Below, piece by piece: positions 26,101-34,279 of a DNA stretch of 34,322 nucleotides. The stretch lies in contig JAHZJB010000044.1 of assembly GCA_022601135.1 (NCBI GenBank), positions 1 to 34,322 of the forward strand, in the 5' to 3' direction. The DNA is from Actinomycetes bacterium (lineage in GTDB: Bacteria; Actinomycetota; Actinomycetes; Mycobacteriales; Mycobacteriaceae). The notes below the pieces were generated by a model, which had not been told where the DNA came from, made no database searches, and saw only the letters and a list, made by a program, of their open reading frames with translations. The position numbers and the translations under genes were made by a program. Within the stretch, counting starts at the first letter, position 1. Each line of letters begins with the position of its first letter.

Positions 26101-26433
26101 GTGGACTACAAGACCAACTGGTTGGGCACCACCGCCCCGCTGACCGCGGCCGACTACCAGCAGCCACGCCTGGCCGATGCGATGCTGCACTCGGACTACC
26201 CGCTGCAGGCGCTGTTGTATAGCGTTGTGCTACATCGTTTCCTGCGGTGGCGACTGCCCGGGTACGACCCCGACACCCATCTCGGCGGGGTGCTGTACCT
26301 GTTTCTGCGCGGGATGTGCGGCCCCGACACGCCCCGCGTCGACGGTGACCCCGCCGGCGTGTTCGGCTGGCATCCGCCCACCACGCTGGTGCAGGCACTC
26401 TCCAACCTGCTGCACGAGGGGAGGCAAACGTGA
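23104..26433 (+). CDS. recB: Exodeoxyribonuclease V beta subunit RecB
   Basis: This 1109-residue protein is the helicase-nuclease subunit RecB. Walker A is ASAGTGKT (23-30), Walker B is VDEFQDTDP (about 268-276), and the superfamily 1 motifs VSKGLQFPVVYLP and RLTYVAMTRAQSQVV follow. The C-terminal RecB-type nuclease has D988 (GSVDAVLRIG), D1001 and K1003 (LVVDYKTNW). The 13-residue spacing equals that of E. coli D1067-D1080. All catalytic residues are present, so the enzyme is probably active. I chose the ATG at 23104, which overlaps the recC stop by one base; upstream in-frame starts lie inside recC. It ends in a stop that overlaps recD. Confidence 0.97.
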   Translation: MAVETFDLLGPLPAPRTTTVLEASAGTGKTFTLAGLVTRYIAEGAATLDQMLLVTFSRAASQELRERVRHQILAAAAALDAPTNARDIANDNPVIHHLLTGTAKEVAQRRLRLRDALAGFDAATIATTHEFCRLVLKSLGVDGDSDSGVQLVESLEDLVTEIVNDVYLAHFGAEREPPPLSYDDALKLAREVVRNAHTELRPTNPAPGCEPAVRVRFATAVCAELEKRKRKLGVLHYDDLLSRLAKALEAEDSPARARMQRRWSIVMVDEFQDTDPVQWQVIDRAFSSHSTVILIGDPKQAIYAFRGGDIVTYLHAASTAGAQKTLGTNYRSDGPLVDSLQAVMRDAQLGDSRIVVRKVEADHKKHRLAGAPHNAPFRLRVVRRDQFRTRPDRTIPIARLRTHIPQDMAADISGLLASGATFAGEPLQPSHVAVIVESHRDGHACFDALNAAGIAAVYNGDSDVFSCPAADDWLCLLEAFDQPHRSGLVRAAATTMFFRETADTLAAQGDTLTDRISETLQRWAEHAREHGVAAVFDAAQRNGMSERVLSWVDGERHMTDLAHLAQILHDAAHRNQFGLPALRDWLRTQRDERSGAVERNRRLDSDAAAVQIMTVWVSKGLQFPVVYLPFAFNRNVQTRDVVVFHDGDTRCLHIGGSSSRDYTAVQKQSRQEAAGDDVRLTYVAMTRAQSQVVAWWAPTSDEPNGGLSRLLRGRTPGNPEVPDRCDPPRIDDSDAIAILRQWSDEGGPVLEESMIAPTEGVESVSATDDLGVRRFERRIDRWWRRTSYSGLIRAAESAAPPGVSSEPEAGGLDDEPDAQTGSVDSSPGTPAAIGSDLASPMADLPRGAKFGTLVHAVLETADPLATDLTAELKSRIELHSQWWPADVSAAQLAAAMVPMHDTPLGSLAGDITLRQIGLRDRLRELDFEFPLAGGDVRLSAPEIRLADVGLLLREHLPATDRLACYADRLINDALGHQPLRGYLSGSVDAVLRIGERYLVVDYKTNWLGTTAPLTAADYQQPRLADAMLHSDYPLQALLYSVVLHRFLRWRLPGYDPDTHLGGVLYLFLRGMCGPDTPRVDGDPAGVFGWHPPTTLVQALSNLLHEGRQT

Positions 26434-28148
26434 TGGCCCTGCTGCAGGAGTTTGCCGATGCCGACGTGCTCGGATGGGCAGATGTTCATGTGGCTCAGCG
26501 ACTGTGTGCACTCGCCGGCGAGCCCGACGAGACGGTGGCACTTGCGGTGGGCCTCCTGGTTGCAGCGCTACGCAACGGGTCGGTCTGTATCGACCTGCAA
26601 TCGGTGGCCGCGCTGAGCGAGCAGACAGACACGCCCGAGGTGGCATGGCCCGATCCGGCGTCATGGTTGGCGGCCGTGCACGCCAGCCCGCTCACCGGAG
26701 ATCCGCCGGTACTGCGATTCCTCGCGAACTCTGACACTGAGCTGCTCTACCTTGACCGGTACTGGCTCGAGGAGCAACAGGTGTGCCGAGACGTCAATGC
26801 CCGCCTAGAGACCGCGCAACCGGTGCAGCCGGCGCCCGATCTGGGGCGCCTATTCCCCGGCACGTTCAGCGAACAGCGGGGCGCGGCGGAAGTGGCGCTG
26901 GCGCAACGGTTGACAATCCTCACCGGCGGACCAGGCACCGGCAAGACCACCACGGTCGCCCGGCTGCTGGCATCGATCGCCGAACAGGCCGACGTCAGCG
27001 GCGCCGCACCGCCGCGGATCGCTCTTGCCGCTCCCACCGGGAAGGCCGCCGCCAGGCTGGGGGATGCGGTGCAATCGGAGGTCGGCAAGCTGGCCGCCGT
27101 CGACCGGAAACGTCTGGCCGGGCTGCGCGCGACGACCCTGCACCGACTACTCGGGAGCAGGCCGGACACCTCGTCGCGGTTTCGGCATCATCGCGACAAC
27201 CGGCTCCCGCACGACGTCATCGTGGTGGACGAGACATCGATGGTGTCGTTGACGATGATGGCGCGACTGCTGGAGGCGACGCGGCCCGATGCTCGGCTGC
27301 TGTTGGTCGGGGATCCGGACCAACTGGCCTCGGTCGACGCCGGAGCGGTGCTGGCCGACCTCGTCGAAGGGCTGGGAGGCGGTCTTTGCGCCGGCGGGAT
27401 TGTCGAACTGAAGACACCGCACCGGTTCGGCGAATCGATCGGGACGCTCGCGCGCGGCGTTCGCGCTGGCGACGCCGCCGTCGTGATGGAGCTATTACGG
27501 GCCGGTGGGGAATCGATCGAGTGGATAGACAGCGAGGATCCGTCCGCGCAGCTTCACGACACCCTCACCGGACGCGCGGTCGCACTGCGGCAGGCCGCCC
27601 TGATCGGCGACGTCGCGGCCGCGCTGGCGATCCTCGACGGTCACCGACTGCTGTGCGCTCACCGACGCGGTCCGTTCGGCGTGGCGCAGTGGAACCGGCG
27701 GGTCGAGCACTGGCTGGCCGAGGCGACCGGGGCCCCAACGTGGTCTCGCTGGTACGCCGGCCAGCCAGTGCTGGTCACCACCAACGCCTACGGACTCAAG
27801 ATCTACAACGGGGACACCGGTGTCGTGGTGGCCTCGCCGGATGGCCTGCGCGCCCACATCGGCTCGCCGCAGGGGTCGCAGCACTTTGCCACCACTCGGC
27901 TGCCGGAGGTCCACACCATGCACGCGATGACGATCCACAAGAGCCAGGGCAGCCAGGCCGACGAGGTGACCGTGCTGCTGCCACCGCAGGAGTCACGCTT
28001 GTTGACCCGTGAGCTGTTCTACACCGCGATCACCCGGGCCCAGACGAAGGTGCGGGTGGTCGGCCCGGAATCGGCGGTTCGGGCGGCGATCGGGCGGCGG
28101 GCCCGGCGGGCGTCCGGGCTGGCCCAGCGGCTCGGCGCTCTGCGATAG
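26433..28148 (+). CDS. recD: Exodeoxyribonuclease V alpha subunit RecD
   Basis: This 571-residue protein is the superfamily 1 5'-to-3' helicase RecD. Walker A is GGPGTGKT (165-172), Walker B is VVDETSMVSLTMM, and near the C-terminus the motif TIHKSQGSQADEVTVLLP precedes FYTAITRAQTKVRVVG. The ribosome site GGGGAGG (26417-26423) suits the ATG at 26433, which overlaps the recB stop; a GTG three bases upstream is the alternative. It completes the recC-recB-recD operon usual for mycobacteria. Confidence 0.97.
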   Translation: MALLQEFADADVLGWADVHVAQRLCALAGEPDETVALAVGLLVAALRNGSVCIDLQSVAALSEQTDTPEVAWPDPASWLAAVHASPLTGDPPVLRFLANSDTELLYLDRYWLEEQQVCRDVNARLETAQPVQPAPDLGRLFPGTFSEQRGAAEVALAQRLTILTGGPGTGKTTTVARLLASIAEQADVSGAAPPRIALAAPTGKAAARLGDAVQSEVGKLAAVDRKRLAGLRATTLHRLLGSRPDTSSRFRHHRDNRLPHDVIVVDETSMVSLTMMARLLEATRPDARLLLVGDPDQLASVDAGAVLADLVEGLGGGLCAGGIVELKTPHRFGESIGTLARGVRAGDAAVVMELLRAGGESIEWIDSEDPSAQLHDTLTGRAVALRQAALIGDVAAALAILDGHRLLCAHRRGPFGVAQWNRRVEHWLAEATGAPTWSRWYAGQPVLVTTNAYGLKIYNGDTGVVVASPDGLRAHIGSPQGSQHFATTRLPEVHTMHAMTIHKSQGSQADEVTVLLPPQESRLLTRELFYTAITRAQTKVRVVGPESAVRAAIGRRARRASGLAQRLGALR

Positions 28149-28206
28149 CCCCGTCGCCGAAACCGCATCTCGGCAACCGCGTCATCCCCGGCTGGTCACT
28201 CGCTAA

Positions 28207-28242
28207 ATTGTCTGGTGAGCCGTTCACGGCCTACCAGACAAT
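28207..28242. promoter_or_regulatory. 36-nt near-perfect palindrome upstream of flippase-like gene
   Basis: ATTGTCTGGT (28207-28216) and its perfect complement ACCAGACAAT (28233-28242) flank an inner hairpin GCCG-TTCA-CGGC (28219-28230). The whole forms one long stem-loop with a small internal loop. It ends just before the GAGAGA ribosome site and 18 bases before the ATG. It may be a repressor operator, a 5'-UTR structure, or a recD terminator; no U-run follows. Confidence 0.6.
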
Positions 28243-28260
28243 CCGAGAGATCGTAGCCAG

Positions 28261-30672
28261 ATGCGAGTTGACGGGCGGGACATCGCTGTCTCAGGCAGCC
28301 TGCTCCAACCGTTGATCCGTCGCACCAACGACATCGTGCGGCTGGCTCTGGCGGCGGCGTTCCTGGCCTTGGTGATCACCAGCTCGCTGATAACCCGAAA
28401 CGAGTGGGAAGCGCTCGAGAAGTCAATCTCGGAGATCGTGGGCGTACTCAGCCCGGCGCAGTCCAACACCGTCTACCTCATCTACGGCGTCGCCATCCTC
28501 GCCCTGCCGTTCATGATCCTGATCGGGCTCATCGTCGGGCGGCAATGGAAGTTGCTCGGCGCCTACGCCGCGGCCGGCGTCATCGCCATCCTCTCGCTGT
28601 CCATCACCGGAAACGGCATTGCGGCGCCACGGTGGCACTTCGATCTGACCGGGCGGCTCGACACGATGCTGTCGCAGTTCCTTGACGATCCACGGTGGAT
28701 TGCGATGCTCGCGGCGGTACTCACGGTATCTGGCCCATGGCTCCCCGCGCGCTGGCGGCGCTGGTGGTGGGCGCTGCTGCTGGCGTTCGTGCCAATCCAT
28801 CTGGTGGTCAGCGCGGTCGTGCCGGCTCGCTCGCTGCTCGGGCTGGCCGTCGGCTGGCTGGTCGGTGCACTGGTCGTCCTCGTCGTGGGTACTCCCGCAC
28901 TGGAGGTCCCTCTCGACGGAGCGGTGCGGGCGATGGCACGACGCGGGTTCCGGGTTTCTGCGTTGACCGTGGTTCGGCCCGCCGGGCGAGGGCCGTTACT
29001 GCTTCATGCCACTCAGGAACATGCCGACCAGGACCACGCGGTCGAGGCCGACGACCCCGACGAGGGCGCCGCGATCGTCGAACTGTATGGGCCGCATCAA
29101 CGGGGCGGCGGGTTCCTGCGCCAGTTCTGGAGCAAACTGCGGTTGCGCGACAGCGAGACCGCGCCCCTGCAGGCCTCGATGCGACGCGCGGTCGAGCACC
29201 AGGCCCTGATGGCCATCGCCGCCGGAGAACTGACGCTGGCCAACACCTCGCCGATCGCCGTGGCATCGCTGGACCGCGGTTGGACGCTCTATGCGCACCG
29301 GACCCCGCGCGGCACACCGATCGGCGATTGCGCGCTCGAGATTCCGGTGACGCGGGTCTGGGACTCGCTCGGCGTGCTGCACTGTCAGCAGATTTCGCAC
29401 GGCGACCTGCGCGGCAAGAAGGTCACCGTTCTCGACGGGACACCGATATTCGGCGGCTTCGATCACGCCGAGTACGGCGCCTCCGAGGCCAACCTGCACA
29501 CCGACATCGCGCAATTGCTTCTGACTACTACCGACCTCTACGGTGCCGAACCGGCTGTCCGGGCGGCGATCACCGTGTTCGGTAACGAGGCGGTGTTGGC
29601 GGCATCTCAGCGGCTCACCAAAGCGGCCGTGCCCAAACGGGTTCGGATGGCGGTGTCACAGGCGAGCTCGGCGATGTCAACCGCCCGGGACGAAGTGAAA
29701 CGCCAGACCGGCGCCGACCAGATCGAGACGGCCACCATCACCCGGTTCACCCGCAGCCAGCTGATTCAGACCGTGCTGCTGGTAGCGCTGGTCTACGTCG
29801 CGTATCCGTTCATCGCCACGGTGCCAGTGTTCTTCGAAGAGTTGAGCAGGGCCAATTGGTGGTGGGCACTGGCCGGGCTCGCGGTATCGGCGCTGACGTA
29901 CCTCGGCGCGGGCGCCGCGCTATGGGCGTGCGCCGACGGCCTGGTCAAGTACCGCCATCTGGCCATCATGCAGGTGGCGAACACCTTCGCCGCGACGACG
30001 ACGCCCGCCGGGGTCGGCGGCCTGGCCCTGAGCACGCGCTTCCTGCAGAAGGGCGGGCTGGGCGCACTGCGGGCCACTACTGCCGTGGCTCTCCAGCAGT
30101 CCGTGCAGGTGATCACCCACGTCGTGCTGCTGATCGTCTTCAGCGCCGCGGCTGGAGCTTCCGCCGACCTCTCTCGATTCGTGCCGAGTACCACGGTGCT
30201 CTACCTGATCGGCGGCGCCGCACTGGGGGCCGTCGGGGTATCGCTCTTCGTCCCCAAGTTGAGGCGATGGTTGGCCACCGCGGTACGGCCCCGCCTCCAG
30301 GAGGTCATCGACGACCTCGTCGAGTTGGCCCGCGAGCCCCGACGCCTGGCGGTGATCGTGCTTGGTTGTGCGGCAACGACACTCGGTGCGGCGCTGGCGC
30401 TGTGGGCGAGCATCGAAGCATTCGGCGGTGATACCAGCTTCGTCACGGTGACGATCGTGACGATGGTCGGCGGGACGCTGGCCTCGGCGGCGCCCACACC
30501 CGGTGGTGTCGGCGCGGTGGAGGCGGCGCTGATCGGCGGTCTCGCCGCGTTCGGCGTACCCGCGGCGGTCGCGGTGCCCGCGGTTCTGCTGTACCGGATT
30601 CTCACCTGCTGGCTGCCGGTGTTCATCGGCTGGCCGATCATGCGATGGCTGGCCCGAAGCAACATGATCTAA
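28261..30672 (+). CDS. Flippase-like (LPG-synthase TM/UPF0104) protein with internal degenerate kinase-like domain
   Basis: This 803-residue protein has a first set of about six membrane helices (within 27-210), a soluble domain (about 215-490), and a second set of about eight helices (from LLVALVYVAYPFIATVPVFF on) that resembles the lysylphosphatidylglycerol-synthase membrane domain/UPF0104 flippase-like family; TPAGVGGLALSTRFL and APTPGGVGAVEAALIGGLA are typical of it. The soluble part carries HGDL (380-383), as in the catalytic loop of aminoglycoside-phosphotransferase/maltokinase-type kinases, followed by FGGFDHAEYG where the metal-binding Asp motif would be. The loop Asn is missing and the metal site is altered, so it is probably a pseudokinase. 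The ribosome site is GAGAGA. It precedes the MMPL gene on the same strand. Cargo is unknown. Confidence 0.75.
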   Translation: MRVDGRDIAVSGSLLQPLIRRTNDIVRLALAAAFLALVITSSLITRNEWEALEKSISEIVGVLSPAQSNTVYLIYGVAILALPFMILIGLIVGRQWKLLGAYAAAGVIAILSLSITGNGIAAPRWHFDLTGRLDTMLSQFLDDPRWIAMLAAVLTVSGPWLPARWRRWWWALLLAFVPIHLVVSAVVPARSLLGLAVGWLVGALVVLVVGTPALEVPLDGAVRAMARRGFRVSALTVVRPAGRGPLLLHATQEHADQDHAVEADDPDEGAAIVELYGPHQRGGGFLRQFWSKLRLRDSETAPLQASMRRAVEHQALMAIAAGELTLANTSPIAVASLDRGWTLYAHRTPRGTPIGDCALEIPVTRVWDSLGVLHCQQISHGDLRGKKVTVLDGTPIFGGFDHAEYGASEANLHTDIAQLLLTTTDLYGAEPAVRAAITVFGNEAVLAASQRLTKAAVPKRVRMAVSQASSAMSTARDEVKRQTGADQIETATITRFTRSQLIQTVLLVALVYVAYPFIATVPVFFEELSRANWWWALAGLAVSALTYLGAGAALWACADGLVKYRHLAIMQVANTFAATTTPAGVGGLALSTRFLQKGGLGALRATTAVALQQSVQVITHVVLLIVFSAAAGASADLSRFVPSTTVLYLIGGAALGAVGVSLFVPKLRRWLATAVRPRLQEVIDDLVELAREPRRLAVIVLGCAATTLGAALALWASIEAFGGDTSFVTVTIVTMVGGTLASAAPTPGGVGAVEAALIGGLAAFGVPAAVAVPAVLLYRILTCWLPVFIGWPIMRWLARSNMI

Positions 30673-30753
30673 CGCCGGTCGATCAGATGCTCACACCTGT
30701 GACCTAAGCGTGACCGCCGCCCCAAGGCACTCGAGGCGCACGGCTGCGTACCG

Positions 30754-30759
30754 TACCGT
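30754..30759 (+). promoter_or_regulatory. Candidate -10 box (TACCGT) for the MMPL-polyketide operon
   Basis: In the 102-base gap after the flippase-like gene, TACCGT occurs twice in overlapping tandem (30749-30754 and 30754-30759), fitting TANNNT. It would start transcription near 30766, close to the TTG start. This is tentative, as no -35 box is clear. Confidence 0.3.
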
Positions 30760-30774
30760 TAGAACTTTCTGGAC

Positions 30775-33201
30775 TTGGAGGCCTCGCTGCTTTACCGAAT
30801 TGCGATCCTGGCTCAAGCCGCGCCGCGGCGCATCCTGGTCGCTGCGGCACTGCTGACCGTAGCGCTCGGGATATTCGGGGTGCCCGTGGCCAAGGATCTG
30901 TCGCCCAGCGGTTTTCAGGACCCGGGCTCCGAATCGAGTCTCGCCACAAAGCTTCTCACCAGCAAGTTCGGCCAGGGCGACGTCCAGATGATCATCGCCG
31001 TATCCTCGCCCGCCGGGATAGATAGCCCCCAGGTGCGTGCGGCCGGCACTGACATTGTGGACAGTCTGATCGAGCGCCCGCAGGTGACCGGCGTCTCGTC
31101 GGCATGGACCTCGCCACCGGCCGCGGCCGCCGATCTTGTCAGCCGCGACCGCACCGCCGGGCTCATCGTCGCCGGCATCAACGGCAGCGAGGCTCAACAG
31201 CAGACCTACGCCGACGAGATCTCCCAGGAGGTCAGCCGCGAGGGAGACGGCGTGACGGTGCGCACCGGTGGCACCGCGATGGTCAACGTCCAGGTCACCA
31301 AGCAGTCCCAACGCGACCTCATCGTCATGGAATCGCTGGCAATCCCGCTGAGCTTCTTGGTCCTCGTCTGGGTGTTCGGCGGACTGCTGGCCGCCGCGGT
31401 ACCGGTCACCATCGGCGTGATGGCGATCATCGGTGCGCTGGCCGTGCTGCGGCTGGTCACCTTCACCACGGACGTGTCGATCTTCGCGCTGAACCTGGCC
31501 GTTGCCATGGGTCTGGCCCTGGCCATCGATTACACCCTGCTGATCATCAGCCGCTATCGAGATGAATTGGCCCTGTGCGCAGAGCGCGATGGTTGCGACG
31601 CGGGCGCCAATCGGGTCGAGGCTCTCAGGCACACCATGACCACCGCGGGACGCACCGTAATTTTCTCCGCCATCACAGTGGCGCTGTCGATGTCGGCTCT
31701 GGTGCTGTTTCCGATGAACTTCCTCAAGTCCTTCGCCTATGCCGGGGTGGCCACCGTGGCGTTCGCCGCCGCCGCAGCGGTCATCGTGACGCCGGCTGCA
31801 CTGGTGCTGCTCGGCGACCGAATCGACTCGCTGGACGTTCGCCGGCTCGCCCGCCGAATCCTGCGCAGGCCCGATCCTCAGCCCATTCCCGTCGAACAAC
31901 GGTTCTGGTACCGGTGCGCGAAAGCCGTCATGCGTCGCGCACTTCCGCTGGGTGTGGCCGTGGTCGTCCTGCTGCTTGCCCTGGGCGCACCGTTCCTCGG
32001 CGTGCGCTGGGGGTTCCCCGACGACCGGGTGCTGCCAAAGTCGGCCTCAGCGCATCAGGTCGGCGACATGTTGCGGAGCGACTTCGCCGACAACTCCAAC
32101 AGCGCTGTCACGGTGGTAGTACCCGACAGCAGAGGCCTGTCGGCGGCCGATCTTTCCGGGTACGCCGCTGAACTGTCCCGGGTGCCCGACGTTCCCGGGG
32201 TGTCCGCTCCGACCGGAACGTTCGTCGACGGGACGCTCGTCGGTCCCCCGTCCGCACCGACCGGCGAGAGTCAGGGCACCGTCTTCCTGACCGTATCCTC
32301 CACCGCGCCCTTGTTCTCCGACGCCTCCGAAACCCAGCTCGACCGGCTGCACGCCGTCCCCGGCCCCGATGGACGGACGATCCAGCTCACGGGCACCGCC
32401 CAGACCAACCGCGACAGCGTCGAGGCCATCACCTCCAAGCTGCCGCTCGTGCTCGGAGTGATCGCCGTCATCATGTTCGGTCTGCTGTTCCTGCTGACCG
32501 GCAGTGTCATAGTCCCGCTGAAAGCGCTGATCCTGAATATCCTGTCGCTGACCGCCGCGTTCGGCGCGTTGGTCTGGATCTTCCAAGACGGTCATCTCGG
32601 CGGGCTCGGGACGACCACCACCGGCACCCTCGTCGCGAACATGCCGGTGTTGCTGTTCTGTGTCGCATTCGGGTTGTCGATGGACTACGAGGTGTTCCTG
32701 ATCGCCCGCATCCGCGAATGCTGGCTGAAACTCAAAGAGAGCGCCGACGATGCCGCGGACCGACCGGAGTCGGCCGAAGCCAGATCTGAACAGGCCCAAG
32801 CCAACAGTGACGAAGCGGTAGCGCTGGGCATCGCCTACACCGGCCGAGTCATCACCGCCGCTGCGCTCATCATGTCCATCTCGTTCGCGGCACTGATCGC
32901 CTCCAGCGTTTCGATCATGAAGTTATTCGGCCTCGGCCTGACCCTCGCCATCCTTGTGGATGCCACCCTGGTCCGAATGGTGTTGGTGCCCGCATTCATG
33001 CGGCTGATGGGGGAAAGGAACTGGTGGGCTCCCCACTGGCTCAAACGGGTACACGATCGCTTTGGTTTCAGCGAAGCGCCCAGCGCTCGGCCCCTCGAGC
33101 GCACAACCCTCGGCCAGAGCGAGGTCGACAAGGCGAAGCTCGACAGACCAGCGCCTGACCATACGAAGCCTGACCGTAAGAAAACGGAGCCGTTCCCATG
33201 A
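30775..33201 (+). CDS. MMPL/RND-family lipid transporter
   Basis: This roughly 808-residue protein is an MMPL (mycobacterial membrane protein large) member of the RND superfamily, proton-driven exporters of lipids or lipid precursors. It has the two-fold layout: one helix, a periplasmic loop ([19 protein letters not shown]) and five helices, repeated. The proton-relay motifs are [15 protein letters not shown] (D252) and [14 protein letters not shown] (D637). The C-terminus is a charged tail. The start is uncertain: the frame opens at a TTG (30775) and no ATG or GTG is near; the GGAGG at 30777-30781 overlaps it. Its stop overlaps the polyketide synthase start (ATGA at 33198-33201), so transport and synthesis are likely coupled. 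Which MmpL it matches is not claimed. Confidence 0.88.
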   Translation: MEASLLYRIAILAQAAPRRILVAAALLTVALGIFGVPVAKDLSPSGFQDPGSESSLATKLLTSKFGQGDVQMIIAVSSPAGIDSPQVRAAGTDIVDSLIERPQVTGVSSAWTSPPAAAADLVSRDRTAGLIVAGINGSEAQQQTYADEISQEVSREGDGVTVRTGGTAMVNVQVTKQSQRDLIVMESLAIPLSFLVLVWVFGGLLAAAVPVTIGVMAIIGALAVLRLVTFTTDVSIFALNLAVAMGLALAIDYTLLIISRYRDELALCAERDGCDAGANRVEALRHTMTTAGRTVIFSAITVALSMSALVLFPMNFLKSFAYAGVATVAFAAAAAVIVTPAALVLLGDRIDSLDVRRLARRILRRPDPQPIPVEQRFWYRCAKAVMRRALPLGVAVVVLLLALGAPFLGVRWGFPDDRVLPKSASAHQVGDMLRSDFADNSNSAVTVVVPDSRGLSAADLSGYAAELSRVPDVPGVSAPTGTFVDGTLVGPPSAPTGESQGTVFLTVSSTAPLFSDASETQLDRLHAVPGPDGRTIQLTGTAQTNRDSVEAITSKLPLVLGVIAVIMFGLLFLLTGSVIVPLKALILNILSLTAAFGALVWIFQDGHLGGLGTTTTGTLVANMPVLLFCVAFGLSMDYEVFLIARIRECWLKLKESADDAADRPESAEARSEQAQANSDEAVALGIAYTGRVITAAALIMSISFAALIASSVSIMKLFGLGLTLAILVDATLVRMVLVPAFMRLMGERNWWAPHWLKRVHDRFGFSEAPSARPLERTTLGQSEVDKAKLDRPAPDHTKPDRKKTEPFP

Positions 33202-34277
33202 CGACCAAGGACCCCATCAGTGTCGTCGCCGGTGTCCAGGGGGCGCTGCCGCCGCATCGCTACACCCAGCGGGAGATCACCGAGGCCTTCCTTGAGGTCC
33301 CGGCGTTCGCTGGGCTCGGTGACGTCGTACACGGACTGCATGAGAATGCCAAGGTAGACGCCCGCCACCTGGTGCTGCCCCTCGAGAGCTACCCGTCATT
33401 GGACGACTTCGGCGACGCCAACAACATCTACCTGGAACACGCTCTGGATCTGGCTTGTGAGTCACTGACAGCCGCACTTGACGAAGCAGGTTTGCGCCCA
33501 ACCGATCTCGACATGATCATGACGACCACCGTGACCGGGATCGCGGTGCCGTCGCTGGACGCCCGCATGGTTGACCGGTTGGGGCTTCGACCCGACGTAC
33601 GCCGGATCCCGCTGTTCGGGTTGGGCTGTGTGGCCGGTGCGGCCGGCATCGCCCGGATGCACGACTACCTGCGCGGCGCGCCCGATCACGTCGCGGCGCT
33701 GGTGTCGGTGGAACTGTGCTCGCTGACCTACCCGGCTGTAGAGCCGACGATCGCCAGCCTGGTGGGCAGCGCACTGTTCGGCGACGGAGCCGCCGCGGTG
33801 GTCGCTGCGGGCGAGAACCGTGCCGCCGAGGTCGATGCGGCAGGACCGGAGGTGCTCGACTCGCGCAGCAGGATGTACCCGGACACGCTGGACACCATGG
33901 GGTGGAAGGTCGGCCAGACGGGCTTTCAGCTCGTACTCTCACCGGACTTGCCCGAGCTCATCGACCGCTACCTCGCCGACGACGTGTCCGCTTTCCTCGG
34001 CGCTCACGATCTCAGCGTCTCCGACATCGAGACGTGGGTCTCACATCCGGGTGGACCCAAGGTCATTGAGGCGATCACCGAAACGCTGGGACTCGGCGAC
34101 GATGCCCTTGAGTTGACATGGCGCTCATTGGCAGCGGTGGGCAATCTGTCATCGTCCTCGGTGCTGCATGTGCTGCGGGACACCCTCGCCGAGAAGCCAC
34201 CCGCCGGAAGTCCGGGGCTGCTGATGGCGATGGGGCCCGGCTTCTGCGCCGAACTTGTGCTGCTGCGTTGGCGCTGA
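33198..34277 (+). CDS. Type III polyketide synthase (chalcone synthase-like)
   Basis: This 359-residue enzyme belongs to the type III PKS (chalcone/stilbene synthase-like) family of mycobacterial Pks10/Pks11/Pks18 kind, which extend long-chain acyl-CoA with malonyl-CoA to pyrones, resorcinols or related lipids. The catalytic triad is C144 ([12 protein letters not shown]), H283 ([10 protein letters not shown]) and N316 ([13 protein letters not shown]), and the loop near the C-terminus is MGPGF where plants have GFGPG. The ATG overlaps the MMPL stop by four bases, and the next gene starts two bases after its stop. Clusters of a type III PKS, a methyltransferase and a monooxygenase make alkyl (poly)ketide quinones in some mycobacteria, to my memory. 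The product here is inferred, not shown. Confidence 0.92.
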   Translation: MTTKDPISVVAGVQGALPPHRYTQREITEAFLEVPAFAGLGDVVHGLHENAKVDARHLVLPLESYPSLDDFGDANNIYLEHALDLACESLTAALDEAGLRPTDLDMIMTTTVTGIAVPSLDARMVDRLGLRPDVRRIPLFGLGCVAGAAGIARMHDYLRGAPDHVAALVSVELCSLTYPAVEPTIASLVGSALFGDGAAAVVAAGENRAAEVDAAGPEVLDSRSRMYPDTLDTMGWKVGQTGFQLVLSPDLPELIDRYLADDVSAFLGAHDLSVSDIETWVSHPGGPKVIEAITETLGLGDDALELTWRSLAAVGNLSSSSVLHVLRDTLAEKPPAGSPGLLMAMGPGFCAELVLLRWR

Positions 34278-34279
34278 CC

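Noticed and set aside
26783..28012. A 409-codon plus-strand frame within recD
   Set aside because: Same-strand out-of-frame shadow; Arg-rich low-complexity translation, while the recD frame has intact helicase motifs.
30691..31899. A 402-codon minus-strand frame opposite the MMPL gene
   Set aside because: Shadow frame of His/Gly/Asp-rich composition; the MMPL frame has clear RND motifs.
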